From Achromobacter xylosoxidans (GTDB taxonomy: Bacteria > Pseudomonadota > Gammaproteobacteria > Burkholderiales > Burkholderiaceae_B), in NCBI RefSeq assembly GCF_002192695.1, contig NZ_MTLG01000073.1:1-59161 (forward strand): a stretch of 59,161 nucleotides of DNA, given 5' to 3'. Both the position numbers and the translations under genes were made by a program. The notes beneath the pieces were generated by a model. The model was not told the DNA's origin, did no database searches, and saw only the letters and a program-made list of their open reading frames with translations. Below, piece by piece: positions 10,023 to 18,197 of this stretch. Numbering within the stretch: position 1 is the first letter of the stretch; every line of letters begins with the position of its first letter.

Positions 10023-10247
10023 GGAGATCTCCGGGAGGGAACGGCCACGCTCCGGCGCGGCCGGCTGAAGCCAGTTTGCCCGGATGGAGCCAGAACGCTA
10101 GAGCCAGATGTCCTAATCAGTAGGAGCCAAAAACGGACCGGGCCCCCCCGCCGTGCCGGCGACGCCAGGACTGGCGCGGCCGGCGCGGCGGGGTGCGGCC
10201 GGCGAGGCGGCCCGCGACATGCGCCAAAAGAGGGAAGGGGGATCCGG
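10023..10247. other. folE 3' end to tauA promoter intergenic region
   Basis: The 225 bases hold no gene. The part near 10140-10220 is very GC-rich with repeated GCCGGC and GGCGCG blocks that could fold into a terminator for folE. The stretch next to tauA (about 10080-10130) is less GC-rich and probably holds the tauA promoter. No clear -35/-10 pair or operator could be defined. Confidence 0.4.
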
Positions 10248-10793
10248 CTAGCGGATGAGGCTGAGGAATTCGGCCCGGGTCGACGGGTTGTCGTGGAATT
10301 CGCCCAGCATGACCGAGGTGACCATGGACGAGTTCTGCTTTTCCACGCCGCGCATCATCATGCACATGTGCTGGGCTTCGATGACCACGGCCACGCCGGC
10401 GGCGCCGGTCACGGACTGCACGGCCTCGGCCACCTGGCGGCTGAGGTTTTCCTGTATCTGCAGGCGGCGCGCGTACATCTCGACGATGCGCGCGACCTTG
10501 GACAGGCCCAGCACCTTGCCGTTGGGCAGGTAGGCCACGTGCGCCTTGCCGATGAAGGGCAGCATGTGGTGCTCACAGAGCGAGTAGAGCTCGATGTTCT
10601 TGACCAACACGATCTCGCGCGTGTCGGAGGTGAACAGCGCGCCGTTGACGATTTCGTCCAGGTTCTGGTCGTAGCCGCGGCACAGGTGGCGCATGGCCTT
10701 GGCCGCGCGCGCCGGCGTGTCGGCCAGCCCTTCGCGGGACGGATCTTCCCCTAGTTGTTCGAGAATGGCGGTGTAGTGCTTTTCCAATGACAT
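10248..10793 (-). CDS. folE: GTP cyclohydrolase I
   Basis: The 181-residue enzyme converts GTP to 7,8-dihydroneopterin triphosphate, the first step of folate and pterin synthesis. The ATG has CAGGAG upstream. The zinc and substrate residues are visible in [11 protein letters not shown] (Cys and two His) and in [12 protein letters not shown], which contributes the second Cys and a His. [20 protein letters not shown] is the expected core segment. Length is slightly short of the E. coli enzyme (about 220) and matches the compact bacterial form. It sits alone, upstream of the tau genes, and cytoplasmic action is expected. Confidence 0.95.
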   Translation of the reverse strand: MSLEKHYTAILEQLGEDPSREGLADTPARAAKAMRHLCRGYDQNLDEIVNGALFTSDTREIVLVKNIELYSLCEHHMLPFIGKAHVAYLPNGKVLGLSKVARIVEMYARRLQIQENLSRQVAEAVQSVTGAAGVAVVIEAQHMCMMMRGVEKQNSSMVTSVMLGEFHDNPSTRAEFLSLIR

Positions 10794-10906
10794 CGGGGAC
10801 TCCTGGGAGCGGCGCTGGTTGCGGCGCTTTACTGTGTGTAGCGTAGTGCTGCAAGTCTACCGCAGCGCGGGAAAACGATCAGGCCGGGCTCAGGTCCAGG
10901 CCCGGG

Positions 10907-11554
10907 TCAGACCCCACGGTTTTCGACGGCGTACTTGATCAGCTCCGCCTGGCCGTCTATGCCCAGCTTGCGCTTGATGTTCAGGCGATGGGTCTCCACC
11001 GTGCGCACCGATAGCCCCAGCGCCTGCGCGATCTGCTTGTTGGCCTCGCCGCTGGCGATATGGCGCAGCACGTCGCGTTCGCGCTGCGTCAGCATGGTGG
11101 CCGGCGCCGTGGCCTGCGACAGGCGCACCGCCACCGCCGCGCTGAAATAGCTGCGGCCCGCCATGACCGCGCCGATGGCGGTGACGATTTCCTGCGCCGG
11201 CTCGTCCTTCAGCAGGTAGCCGCGCGCGCCGGCCTTGACGGCTTGCACCATGTATTCGGGGTTGTCGTGCATGGACAGCACCAGCACCGCGATTTGCGGG
11301 TAGCGCTCGTGCAGCAGGGCGGTCAGCTCCAGCCCGCCCACGCCCGGCATGTTCAGGTCCATCAGCGCCAGGTGCGGCAGGGTGCCGCCCTGCGGGTCCT
11401 CGGCCAGGCAGGCGGCCAGGAAGGCCTGGGCGGCGGCGGCGTTGCCGGCTTCGCCCACCACCTGCAGCTGCGGCACGGTTTCCAGGCGCAGCCGCAGCCC
11501 GTCCCGCACCAGGGGGTGGTCGTCGATCAGCAGCAAGCGGATGGCGTCGTTCAT
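10907..11554 (-). CDS. NarL/FixJ-type response regulator
   Basis: The 215-residue protein has an N-terminal receiver domain (LLLIDDHPLVRDGL, phosphoacceptor Asp in LALMDLNMPGVGG, conserved Lys in GYLLKDEP). A LuxR-type helix-turn-helix follows (LTQRERDVLRHIASGEANKQIAQALGLS then VRTVETHRLNIKRKLG). Its start codon overlaps the stop of the sensor kinase gene by ATGA, so the pair is translated together. The pair is divergent from cstA, which makes that transporter its most likely target. Confidence 0.93.
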   Translation of the reverse strand: MNDAIRLLLIDDHPLVRDGLRLRLETVPQLQVVGEAGNAAAAQAFLAACLAEDPQGGTLPHLALMDLNMPGVGGLELTALLHERYPQIAVLVLSMHDNPEYMVQAVKAGARGYLLKDEPAQEIVTAIGAVMAGRSYFSAAVAVRLSQATAPATMLTQRERDVLRHIASGEANKQIAQALGLSVRTVETHRLNIKRKLGIDGQAELIKYAVENRGV

Positions 11555-12969
11555 GCTTCGGGACTCGCGGGAAGGGGGGCGGCAGGCAGCGGCAGCCAGG
11601 CTTGCAGGACCGTGCCCTGGGTGGTGGAGCGGAAAGTCAGCGTGCCGGACAGCGCGTTCATGCGTTCGCGCATATTGCGCAGGCCGATGCCGCGGCGCGG
11701 ATCCTGCTGCACCTCGGCATAGTCGAAGCCGCGGCCGTCGTCGGCGATGGTCAGGCGCAGGTCGCGCGGGGAATAGGCCAGCGTCAGGTCGGCGCGGGTG
11801 GCGCCGGCGTGGCGGATGACGTTGGTCAGCGCTTCCTGGGTGACGCGGAACAGGGCGGTGGCGTAGGCCTCGGGCAGCTTCACCGGCTGCCCGGCGGTAT
11901 GCAGGCGCACGGCCAGCGGCGCAGCGCCATCCTGGCTGGGAATGGCGAACTCGCGCCCCAGATGTTCGAGTGCCGCCGGCAGCCCCAGGTCATCCAGCAG
12001 CGTGGGCCGCAGATTGTGCGAAATGCGCCGGACTTCGCCCACGGCGGTGTTCAACCGGTCCAGCGCGCCGCCCAGCGGGGTGTCGATGTGGGCCAGCGCG
12101 CGCGGCTCGGCCGGCAAGGTCTGCCGCAGCCGTTCCCGCGCCGCTTCCAGCGACAGCTTGATCGACACCAGCACCTGGCTGATGCCGTCATGTAGTTCGC
12201 GCGAGAGCCGGGCGCGCTCGTCTTCCTGCGAACGCACCAGTTGCCTTGCCATCAGCCGCAGCTTGGCGTCGGACTGCCGGTGGTCGCTGATGTTCAAGGC
12301 CAACCCGCAGGCGGCCACGCCCAGGATGGACACGGCGGCGATGCCGGCCACCCAGGCGAACATGTCGCGGATATTGGCCTGGGCGGCGGCGTCGATGCGC
12401 TCTAGCGCCTGCTGCACGTCGTCCAGGTAGATGCCGGTGCCCAGCATCCAGCCCCAGCGCTCCAGCACCACCACATAACCGAGCTTTTCCTCGGTCTGGT
12501 GGGTGGAAGGTTTTTCCCACAGGTAGTGCACCGCTTCGCCGTCCTGGCCGCCGCGCCGGGCGGCGGTCAGCAGGTTCTGGATGACGGCCTGGCCCTTGGT
12601 GTCGCGCAGCTCCCAGAGGTCCTGTCCAACCAGTTCCGGCTGGCGCGGGTGCATCAGGTTCTTGCCTTTCAGGTCGTAGACGAAAAAGTAGCCGTCGTGG
12701 CCGAATTCCATCTGCGCCAGCAGGTCCAGCGCGCGCTGGCGGGTGGCGTCATCGTCGGCCGCGGCCTGCAGGGGCGCGATGGCGCTGTAGGCCAGGTTCA
12801 CGTAGTGGCGCAGCTCGCCTTCCTTGCTGGCCAGCCAGGCGTTTTCCACCACCTGCTTTTCGCGCTGCGCCAGCTGCAGGCCCTGCACGTAGACGGCCAC
12901 CGTGATGGCGGCGACGGCCACCAGCAGGGGCACTGCGGCAAGCAGCAGGATTTTGAGGCGCAGCTTCAT
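11551..12969 (-). CDS. Cache-domain sensor histidine kinase (NarX/DegS-type HisKA_3)
   Basis: The 472-residue membrane kinase begins with a transmembrane helix (residues 5-28). A periplasmic single-Cache domain of about 150 residues follows (GHDGYFFVYDLKGKNLMHP, then GWMLGTGIYLDDV), and a second helix near 205-225. The cytoplasmic part has the HisKA_3 phosphoacceptor histidine in ARLSRELHDGISQ, an N box in DALTNVIRHAG-like sequence (EALTNVIRHAG) and G boxes DDGRGFD and GIGLRNM. Cache domains of this shape bind small carboxylates or amino acids. With the divergent cstA gene, the ligand may be pyruvate or a related acid, which is inference. Confidence 0.92.
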   Translation of the reverse strand: MKLRLKILLLAAVPLLVAVAAITVAVYVQGLQLAQREKQVVENAWLASKEGELRHYVNLAYSAIAPLQAAADDDATRQRALDLLAQMEFGHDGYFFVYDLKGKNLMHPRQPELVGQDLWELRDTKGQAVIQNLLTAARRGGQDGEAVHYLWEKPSTHQTEEKLGYVVVLERWGWMLGTGIYLDDVQQALERIDAAAQANIRDMFAWVAGIAAVSILGVAACGLALNISDHRQSDAKLRLMARQLVRSQEDERARLSRELHDGISQVLVSIKLSLEAARERLRQTLPAEPRALAHIDTPLGGALDRLNTAVGEVRRISHNLRPTLLDDLGLPAALEHLGREFAIPSQDGAAPLAVRLHTAGQPVKLPEAYATALFRVTQEALTNVIRHAGATRADLTLAYSPRDLRLTIADDGRGFDYAEVQQDPRRGIGLRNMRERMNALSGTLTFRSTTQGTVLQAWLPLPAAPLPASPEA

Positions 12970-13284
12970 AAAGGATTTGTATCAGCGCGGGTGCGAATAT
13001 TGCAACGCAGCATTTGGCGTGCCGCTATCAGGGTCGGGAGAATTCAGCCGTGATTTTACGGTTTCCGCTAAATCATGCTGCGGCGCATTGCGTAGTAACA
13101 CGTAGCGGAATTGCGTAGTTTCGCGCTTGTTGCTGCGTGGTCAAAACGAAATACTAGCGTCCGCGTCGACACGGCGCTGCGTGGACGCGCGCGCGTCCGC
13201 CACCCCACAACAATGAGTCTGCCTTCCGCGGGACGATAAAAGCGTTTCACGCCAAAAGCATGGCGGGAGGCTAGAGGAGCACTT
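12970..13284. promoter_or_regulatory. Divergent control region between sensor kinase and cstA, with CGTAG repeats
   Basis: The 315 bases contain no convincing gene. They separate the leftward two-component genes from the rightward cstA. Three CGTAG elements start at 13091, 13101 and 13114 on the plus strand. The first and third are preceded by TTG (TTGCGTAG). Spaced pentamers or heptamers of this kind are compatible with binding of a NarL-type regulator. A GAGGAG ribosome site precedes the cstA ATG. No experimental -10/-35 can be claimed. Confidence 0.45.
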
Positions 13285-15366
13285 ATGCAAACCAGCAGTA
13301 AGGGACTGGGTCAGCACCTGGTCTGGCTGGCGGTTGCGGTACTGGGCGCGTTCGCGCTGGGCACCGTGGCGCTGGCCAGAGGGGAGACCATCAATGCGCT
13401 ATGGGTGGTGATCGCCGCCGTATGCGTGTACTTGATCGCATACCGTTACTACAGCCGCTTCATCGCCAAGAACGTCTTCCAGCTGGATCCGACGCGCATG
13501 ACGCCGGCATGGAAGCACAACGACGGCCTGGACTACGTGCCCACCAACAAGCACGTGCTGTTCGGCCACCACTTCGCAGCCATCGCCGGCGCCGGTCCGC
13601 TGGTGGGCCCGGTGCTGGCCGCGCAGATGGGCTATCTGCCGGGCATGCTGTGGATCCTGGCCGGCGTGGTGTTCGCCGGCGCCGTGCAGGACTTCACCAT
13701 CCTCTTCATCTCGACCCGCCGCGACGGCCGTTCGCTGGGTGACCTGGTCAAGTCCGAACTGGGCAAGATCCCGGGCGTGATCGCGCTGTTCGGCGCCTTC
13801 ATGATCATGGTCATCATCCTGGCCGTGCTGGCGCTGATTGTGGTCAAGGCGCTGACGCACTCGCCCTGGGGCACCTTCACGGTGGCCGCGACCATTCCCA
13901 TCGCGCTGTTCATGGGCGTGTACCTGCGCTACATCCGTCCGGGCAAGATCGGCGAAGTGTCCATCATCGGCTTCGTCGGCCTGATGGCCGCCATCACCTT
14001 CGGCCAGGACGTGGCCGCGCACCCGGTGATCGGCCCCATGTTCGACTTCGACGGCAAGGGCCTGACCTGGATCCTGATCGTCTACGGCTTCATCGCTTCG
14101 GTGCTGCCGGTGTGGCTGCTGCTGGCCCCGCGCGACTACCTGTCGACCTTCCTGAAGATCGGCACCATCGTCGGCCTGGCCATCGGCATCGTGGTGGTCG
14201 CGCCCGAGCTGAAGATGCCCGCGCTGACCCAGTTCGTCGACGGTTCCGGTCCGGTGTGGTCGGGCAACCTGTTCCCGTTCCTCTTCATCACCATCGCCTG
14301 CGGCGCGGTGTCGGGCTTCCACGCCTTGATCTCCTCGGGCACCACGCCCAAGCTGATCGAGAACGAAACCCAGGCCCGCTACATCGGTTACGGCGGCATG
14401 CTGATGGAATCCTTCGTGGCCATCATGGCGCTGGTCGCGGCTTGCGTGATCGAGCCGGGCATCTACTACGCCATGAACAGTCCGGCGGCCGTGATCGGCA
14501 CCACGCCCGACCAGGTCGCCCAAGTGGTCTCGAGCTGGGGCTTCGTGGTGACGCCCGCGGACCTGATCCAGACCGCCAAGGACGTGGGCGAAAGCACCAT
14601 CATCTCGCGCGCCGGCGGCGCTCCGACGCTGGCCGTGGGCATGGCGCACATCCTGCACCAGGCCATCGGCGGCCCGGGCATGATGGCCTTCTGGTACCAC
14701 TTCGCCATCCTGTTCGAAGCGCTCTTCATCCTGACCGCTGTCGACGCCGGCACCCGCGCGGGCCGCTTCATGCTGCAAGACCTGCTGGGCACCTTCGCCC
14801 CGTCGCTCAAGCGCACCGACTCGCTGCCCGCCAACCTGATCGCCACTGGCTTGTGCGTGGCGGCCTGGGGCTACTTCCTGTATCAGGGCGTGGTCGATCC
14901 GCTGGGCGGCATCAACACGCTGTGGCCGCTGTTCGGCATCGCCAACCAGATGCTGGCCGCGATCGCGCTGACGCTGGGCACCGTGGTGCTGTTCAAGATG
15001 AAGCGTGACCGCTACGCCTGGGTCACGGTGCTGCCGACGCTGTGGCTCTTGGCATGCACGCTGACCGCCGGCTGGCAGAAGCTGTTCCACGCCGACCCGC
15101 GCGTCAGCTTTCTGGCGCACGCCGACAAGTACAACGCGGCCATCGCCGAAGGCAAGGTCCTGGCTCCGGCCAAGTCCCTGGGCGAAATGTCGCGCGTGGT
15201 GTTGAACGACTACATCAACGCCGGCCTGTGCGCGATCTTCATCTTCGTGGTGGTGAGCATCGTGGTGTTCGGCCTGCGCTCGGTGCAGCGCGCGCGCGAC
15301 GAGAACAAGCCGACCGCCCGCGAAATGCCTTACGAAACGCTGCCGGCCGCCGCCGGCGCGGACTGA
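13285..15366 (+). CDS. cstA: Carbon starvation protein A family transporter (pyruvate/peptide uptake)
   Basis: The 693-residue polytopic protein has many hydrophobic helices and classic CstA segments: YRYYSRFIAKNVF near the N-terminus, FGHHFAAIAGAGPLVGPVLAA, QDFTILFISTRRDGRS, GFHALISSGTTPKLI, and LWPLFGIANQMLAA near the C-terminus. E. coli CstA and its paralogue BtsT import pyruvate, and older work linked CstA to peptide uptake. The ATG at 13285 has AGAGGAG upstream. A YbdD-type small protein follows after 20 bases and the unit ends in a terminator. Divergence from a Cache-domain two-component system suggests carbon-source-responsive control. Confidence 0.95.
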   Translation: MQTSSKGLGQHLVWLAVAVLGAFALGTVALARGETINALWVVIAAVCVYLIAYRYYSRFIAKNVFQLDPTRMTPAWKHNDGLDYVPTNKHVLFGHHFAAIAGAGPLVGPVLAAQMGYLPGMLWILAGVVFAGAVQDFTILFISTRRDGRSLGDLVKSELGKIPGVIALFGAFMIMVIILAVLALIVVKALTHSPWGTFTVAATIPIALFMGVYLRYIRPGKIGEVSIIGFVGLMAAITFGQDVAAHPVIGPMFDFDGKGLTWILIVYGFIASVLPVWLLLAPRDYLSTFLKIGTIVGLAIGIVVVAPELKMPALTQFVDGSGPVWSGNLFPFLFITIACGAVSGFHALISSGTTPKLIENETQARYIGYGGMLMESFVAIMALVAACVIEPGIYYAMNSPAAVIGTTPDQVAQVVSSWGFVVTPADLIQTAKDVGESTIISRAGGAPTLAVGMAHILHQAIGGPGMMAFWYHFAILFEALFILTAVDAGTRAGRFMLQDLLGTFAPSLKRTDSLPANLIATGLCVAAWGYFLYQGVVDPLGGINTLWPLFGIANQMLAAIALTLGTVVLFKMKRDRYAWVTVLPTLWLLACTLTAGWQKLFHADPRVSFLAHADKYNAAIAEGKVLAPAKSLGEMSRVVLNDYINAGLCAIFIFVVVSIVVFGLRSVQRARDENKPTAREMPYETLPAAAGAD

Positions 15367-15386
15367 GCGCAACAGGGAGACGACGC

Positions 15387-15599
15387 ATGCTGTTCAGCAA
15401 CATGAGTTCCGCGGCCGGCGCCGCCGGCCGCTACCTGGGGCAGACGCTCCGGCTGATGGTCGGCGTGCCGGACTACGAAACGTATGTGGCCCACATGCGC
15501 CGCACGCATCCTGACCAGGAGCCGATGAGCTACGAGGAGTTCTTCCGCGAGCGCCAGGATGCGCGCTATGGCGGGAAGAAGCGGATCGGCTGCTGCTGA
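15387..15599 (+). CDS. YbdD/YjiX-type small protein (CstA partner)
   Basis: This 70-residue protein (start ATG at 15387 after AGGGAG) matches the YbdD/YjiX family, which almost always follows cstA or btsT. Recognisable parts are LGQTLRLMVGVPDYETYV, the segment HMRRTHPDQEPMSYEEFFRERQ, and a C-terminal basic/cysteine tail ending GCC. In this family the small protein assists pyruvate uptake by the CstA-type carrier, and the mechanism is not settled. It lies 20 bases after cstA and is directly followed by a factor-independent terminator. Confidence 0.92.
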   Translation: MLFSNMSSAAGAAGRYLGQTLRLMVGVPDYETYVAHMRRTHPDQEPMSYEEFFRERQDARYGGKKRIGCC

Positions 15600-15639
15600 C
15601 GATCAACGGCCTCGTTCGCGAGAGCTTGGATTGATGATG

Positions 15640-15667
15640 AACCCTCCCGTAAAACGGAGGGTTTTTT
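15640..15667 (+). terminator. Rho-independent terminator of cstA-ybdD
   Basis: The stem CCCTCCCGT / ACGGAGGG (one bulged C) around a short A-rich loop is followed by six T. It lies 41 bases after the ybdD stop. It marks the last host-like sequence before the AT-richer segment. Confidence 0.85.
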
Positions 15668-15989
15668 CGTGGGCGGGCACCGTGATCTGTTCCAACTTGC
15701 AACTAATGAAAATATCCGTTATCGACGGTCGGACTGCGATCACTCGTTATTTGTTCTATGTCGGATTCGCTTTTTTATTGGGTACAAGAAAAACGTACAA
15801 GGTATAGAAAAAAATAGACTTTTACTGTGCATGATATTGGTGCTGTTTTGTGCGAGCGTTAGGCTAAAGTCGGGAAGTTGGTAGGGATCGTCGAGTGTTT
15901 CGGATGGGTTTTCGAATTTAAAGAATATGAGTGTTCGGAAAGGCGAAAATTCCTGAGAATAAAAGATTTCAAAGAGAGGTTTTCTATAA
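15668..15989. other. AT-rich non-coding stretch at the left edge of the foreign-looking segment
   Basis: This stretch is clearly AT-rich compared with everything to its left and has no convincing coding sequence. It presumably holds the promoter of the LysR gene, whose AGAGAGG ribosome site ends it. No tRNA, integrase or direct repeat that would mark an insertion point was recognised. Confidence 0.5.
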
Positions 15990-16910
15990 ATGGAGAAAAT
16001 CAAGCTAAGTCAAATCGAGCTGCTTGTGGCAGCGGTCGAGATGGGTAGCTTTAGCGCGGCCAGTGCTGAGCTTGGCTGTACGCAATCTCGCATCAGCCAT
16101 TCAATCGCCGAACTCGAACGGAGTCTGGGTGTGCGGCTCCTTGAAAGGACACACGCAGGCTGCACCCCCACACAGGCTGGTCATCGTGTCTTGGCGAGGG
16201 CCCGGGAGATTCTGCATTTGACGCGAGAGATCGAGCAGGAGTCGCACGACCATCTAGATCTCAAAGGAACTGTGCGCGTTGCCTGCATACGAAGTGCGGC
16301 AACACACCTCTTGCCGTACGCTATAGAGACCTTGGAGCGCGAATGCCCCGGTGTGCATCTGGAAGTGCTGGACGGCTGTCATAGTTATGACTCAGTAATG
16401 GAGATGCTGGAACAGGGGAGCGCGGACATTGGAATTACGCGTGAGTTAAAGGAGACCGCGTTCAGAATGAAGTCGCTAGTGTCTGATCAATACGTAGTTG
16501 TCGCCCCAACTTCACGAAAATTGAACTCTCCGGTGCATTGGGAGGAGCTAGTGGAGATTCCGTTCATACATATCCAACAGCCCGGTTCAGAATGGATCGT
16601 TGAACAGTGCCTTGAATCCGGAATGCCCCGCCAACGTGTTCGCGAGCAAGTAAGCGAAAGCGGTATCGCCGCCATGGTCGGGCGCGGACTAGGGTACGCC
16701 GTGCTTCCACGATTGACGGTCTTTCCGGACGTGCAGGGGACGCAGATCCTTGTCCTTCCGTTTCGCGCGATGCGAAAATTGGTGATGTATCGAACGTCCC
16801 GCCGATCTCGTGATAGTGTGGTCGATACTGTTATTCGATACATTCGAAACAAGTCACTCGTCATGAAAACCGAGGTTTGGCAACGTGGGATTATCACTCT
16901 TGATTTTTAG
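15990..16910 (+). CDS. LysR-family transcriptional regulator of the AT-rich cluster
   Basis: The 306-residue protein has the LysR winged helix at residues 1-65 (LSQIELLVAAVEMGSFSAAS, TQSRISHSIAELERSLGVRLLER). A ligand-binding domain of the usual length follows (GTVRVACIRSAATHLLP, DIGITRE, MVGRGLGYAVLPR). Codon use is much less GC-biased than in the flanks, as in the following six genes. Its 3' end overlaps the convergent dehydratase-like gene by 17 bases. By position it is the likely regulator of the 16894-21893 cluster, with a small-molecule inducer that could be the pathway substrate or product. Target sites were not proven. Confidence 0.9.
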   Translation: MEKIKLSQIELLVAAVEMGSFSAASAELGCTQSRISHSIAELERSLGVRLLERTHAGCTPTQAGHRVLARAREILHLTREIEQESHDHLDLKGTVRVACIRSAATHLLPYAIETLERECPGVHLEVLDGCHSYDSVMEMLEQGSADIGITRELKETAFRMKSLVSDQYVVVAPTSRKLNSPVHWEELVEIPFIHIQQPGSEWIVEQCLESGMPRQRVREQVSESGIAAMVGRGLGYAVLPRLTVFPDVQGTQILVLPFRAMRKLVMYRTSRRSRDSVVDTVIRYIRNKSLVMKTEVWQRGIITLDF

Positions 16911-17265
16911 CTGCGGGGCAGCTTAATTCGGATTTCTGGGCTGAATGGATCTTAAATATGATATCGGCCTCGATCGCGAAATTGATATCTGCAATAGTCA
17001 AACTACCCGCGTCGTGTGTAGTCAGTGTGATGTCGATTCGGTTGTAGATGTTTGTCCATTCAGGATGGTGAGCACGCTTTTCCGCGATTAGGGCAAGCTG
17101 CGCCATGAACGAAAAAGCCCAAGCGAAGTCCACAAACTCATATCGACGCGAGATCGCTCCGCCTCGGGCGTCGACATATCTCCAATCGGGACAGCGAGTC
17201 AATGCGGTGTCAAGCTGCGCCCCAATGAGGCGAACGGCGGCGCTGTTGGCGGAGTATGCAATCAT
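16894..17265 (-). CDS. Pterin-4a-carbinolamine dehydratase-like protein
   Basis: The 123-residue protein matches the PCD/DCoH fold: DWRYVDARGGAISRRYEF, FAWAFSFMAQLALIAEK, then the active-site block AHHPEW (His66, His67, Pro68), YNRIDITLTTHD (His84, Asp85) and GSLTIADINFA. All catalytic histidines known for the family are kept, so it should be an active dehydratase of a carbinolamine. The start ATG at 17265 overlaps the exporter stop as ATGA, and the same frame is open further upstream without family similarity. PCD normally regenerates tetrahydrobiopterin for aromatic amino-acid hydroxylases, but none lies in the window. It is the last gene of the five-gene cluster operon, so a role in dehydrating a pathway intermediate is possible but inferred. 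Confidence 0.85.
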   Translation of the reverse strand: MIAYSANSAAVRLIGAQLDTALTRCPDWRYVDARGGAISRRYEFVDFAWAFSFMAQLALIAEKRAHHPEWTNIYNRIDITLTTHDAGSLTIADINFAIEADIIFKIHSAQKSELSCPAAKNQE

Positions 17266-18197
17266 GGAGCAGGGGGGCGTGGTGCAGAGTTGGCAATGGT
17301 TGCCGATTTGCGTGTTGGTCGAAGTATCAAAAACAGGGCACTCAGAATTAGTACACCTGCAGGCAGGTATGACCAGGTCAGATTCTCGTGCAAAAAGAAT
17401 ACGCCCCACAGCACGCCAAAGGGCGGGATGAGGAACGTTACGGTGAGCACCCGGATCGGTCCAACATTGTCGACAAGGCGGAAAAAGAGAATGTATCCCC
17501 ATGCAGTGCACCCGACTCCGAGTGCCAGCAAGGCTAGCAGCACATGGGGTGAGTTGAGCGTGGTCATGAGCAGCGCTGGTGAGTTAACAAGCGATGCGGA
17601 GAAGAAGGGCAGCAGCAGCAGATTTGCTCCCATTTGACTGCCAAATGCCACGAGCTTGGGATCCAAGCCACCCCGCTCAGTGATCCAACGCCGGGTCAAG
17701 AGGTCACTTACGCCGTAGCAAGCGGTCGCGACAAGACAAGCCGCGATACCCAACGCGACGCTAGGCGTCACTACAATCGGACCCTCGGTCATCAAGACAG
17801 CGACGCCTACAAGACCAACAACGACACCGAAGATCTTGCTTGCATCGACGCGCTCTGCAAAGAACGCGGCGCCGATAATGGTGCCCATGAGCGGAGTTGT
17901 TGCGTTCAAGATCGCCGAATAACCCGCTGGCAAGACGCGCGCGGCCAGTGCATACATCAGCACCGGAATTCCTGAGTTAACAATGCCGAGCAACAGCGTT
18001 GCGCGCAAATGCTTGCCGAACGATAGACGCACCCCTAATAGAGGCAGAAGGACGGCCAAACTGGCTGCGCCGATGAGCACGCGGAGCGCCGCAGTCAGCG
18101 TGCCTCCAAGTACCGGTGCAGTGATCCTCATGAACAGGAAACTCGAACTCCATAAGCCCGCCAAGAGCAGCAGCCGGGCATGATCCATAAATCTCAT
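17262..18197 (-). CDS. EamA/DMT-family exporter
   Basis: The 311-residue protein shows ten hydrophobic segments in two EamA repeats. The first runs from LLLLAGLWSSSFLFMRI to VVVGLVGVAVLMTEG. The second starts at ALGIAACLVATACYGVSDLL and ends with FGVLWGVFFLHENLTWSYL. Members of this drug/metabolite superfamily (RhtA, YdcZ-like, Eam proteins) export amino acids and other small metabolites. It overlaps the N-oxygenase gene upstream and the dehydratase-like gene downstream by ATGA, so it is translationally coupled to both. In this context it most likely exports the product of the cluster. Confidence 0.92.
   Translation of the reverse strand: MRFMDHARLLLLAGLWSSSFLFMRITAPVLGGTLTAALRVLIGAASLAVLLPLLGVRLSFGKHLRATLLLGIVNSGIPVLMYALAARVLPAGYSAILNATTPLMGTIIGAAFFAERVDASKIFGVVVGLVGVAVLMTEGPIVVTPSVALGIAACLVATACYGVSDLLTRRWITERGGLDPKLVAFGSQMGANLLLLPFFSASLVNSPALLMTTLNSPHVLLALLALGVGCTAWGYILFFRLVDNVGPIRVLTVTFLIPPFGVLWGVFFLHENLTWSYLPAGVLILSALFLILRPTRKSATIANSAPRPPAP

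Noticed and set aside
10248..10793. GTP cyclohydrolase I as pterin supplier for the PCD-like protein
   Set aside because: folE is a host-composition housekeeping gene 6 kb away in another unit; nothing in the sequence ties the two.
13399..15372. 657-codon frame opposite cstA
   Set aside because: His/Gln/Asp-rich antisense shadow of cstA; no domain pattern, and cstA itself is unmistakable.
15740..16003. 87-residue minus-strand frame in the AT-rich gap
   Set aside because: Frame opens only because the DNA is AT-rich; no ribosome site, no family pattern, and it runs into the LysR start.
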